From Colivicinus sp022776215 (GTDB lineage Bacteria > Bacillota_I > Bacilli_A > Erysipelotrichales > Erysipelotrichaceae), in assembly GCA_022776215.1 (NCBI GenBank), contig JALFIR010000080.1, positions 1 to 32,100 on the forward strand: a stretch of 32,100 bases of DNA, read 5' to 3'. The notes beneath the pieces are model-generated. The model did no database searches. It was not told the origin of the DNA and saw only the letters and a list, made by a program, of their open reading frames with translations. Positions 32,002-32,100 of the stretch are shown here, one piece after another. A program made the translations under genes and the position numbers. Each line of letters starts with the position of its first letter. Positions within the stretch are counted from its first letter, which is position 1.

Positions 32002-32060
32002 AGTTTCGACCTCTCACACCACCGTACGTACGGTTCCGTATACGGCGGTTTCAAATTTAC

Positions 32061-32100
32061 TTAAAAGTTATGCTGTAGCTGATAGTATTCACCCAATGAA
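32061..32100 (-). CDS. Group II intron-encoded maturase/reverse transcriptase, last residues (partial)
   Basis: The minus strand at the window edge reads SLGEYYQLQHNF followed by a TAA stop at 32063-32061, 12 bases before domain V. The position and the SLxxYY ending fit the C-terminus of intron-encoded proteins of this group. Only these 12 residues are visible, so the function is inferred from the neighbouring domain V. Confidence 0.5.
   Translation of the reverse strand, partial: SLGEYYQLQHNF

Larger units (their letters stand above)
31961..32100 (-). mobile_element. Group IIC-like intron, 3' end with domains V and VI
   Basis: Read on the minus strand, after the maturase stop there is domain V (32049-32018): outer stem ACCGCCGTA/TACGGTGGT, inner stem TACG/CGTA around GAAC, and a CG bulge. 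This is the class C form. GTGAGAGGTCG leads to domain VI: a perfect 14-bp stem GAAACTAAATAAAA/TTTTATTTAGTTTC (32007-31972), then TCCTACTCGAT, which ends the intron at about 31961. That is only three bases after the stop of the M15-like gene, on the opposite strand. The body lies beyond the right edge. Confidence 0.8.

Noticed and set aside
1..32100. CRISPR array or defence island
   Set aside because: No regularly spaced repeats, Cas-like proteins, restriction or toxin-antitoxin pairs were seen.

Overview
The window comes from a low-GC Gram-positive genome, most likely a gut-type Erysipelotrichia relative (inference). The signs are AT-rich coding and intergenic sequence, PolC-type DNA polymerase III, PcrA helicase, a YtrA-type GntR regulator, PASTA domains and Shine-Dalgarno sites close to AGGAGG. 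TGA is used as a stop codon (at 30250-30252 and at the end of the PII-like gene), so the standard bacterial code applies and not the mycoplasma code.

Layout. (1) 1-136: 5' end of a group IIC-like intron on the minus strand, running off the left edge, 40 bp from the azlC start. (2) 177-1179: azlC-azlD, branched-chain amino acid export. (3) 9285 down to 1172, minus strand: a compact eight-gene run: PASTA-only membrane protein, FtsX-like permease, MacB/LolD-type ATPase, YtrA-type GntR regulator, ABC-2 ATPase, ABC-2 permease, fchA, folD. (4) 13775 down to 9383, minus: udp, a DUF1538 transporter, a tandem PII-like protein, an EamA permease and a CDP-alcohol phosphotransferase. (5) 13819-14019: tRNA-Trp with a clear promoter and terminator. 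(6) 15732 down to 14068: gdhA with a strong promoter and a palindromic operator candidate, flanked by two possible unassigned small RNAs. (7) 22829 down to 15729, minus: recG-rnc-polC, with all junctions overlapping. (8) 22857-25350: a decayed integrated element next to tRNA-Leu. It holds a frameshifted, internally duplicated polyvalent/MuF-like toxin pseudogene and a tyrosine integrase cut by a stop codon before its catalytic tyrosine. (9) 29346 down to 25362, minus: GNAT, pcrA, GNAT, a small membrane protein, tRNA-Leu(CAA). (10) 29401-31957, plus: RlmI-like methyltransferase, RluA-like pseudouridine synthase, and an M15/VanY-like protein that has lost every recognisable zinc ligand. (11) 31961-32100: 3' end of a second group IIC-like intron on the minus strand, with domains V and VI and the last residues of its maturase.

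How the genes work together. The PASTA/ABC/GntR cluster looks like a cell-envelope sensing and export module transcribed together with a one-carbon folate pair. In that pair the cyclohydrolase residues of FolD are replaced and a dedicated cyclohydrolase, FchA, sits next door. The DUF1538 and PII-like genes look like a transporter with its nucleotide-sensing regulator. The most unusual points are the FolD/FchA split, the M15 pseudoenzyme, the kinase-less PASTA protein fused by operon to two ABC systems, the two orphan RNA candidates around gdhA, and the decayed element at tRNA-Leu. I did not find a CRISPR array, a recognised defence system or a complete mobile element.
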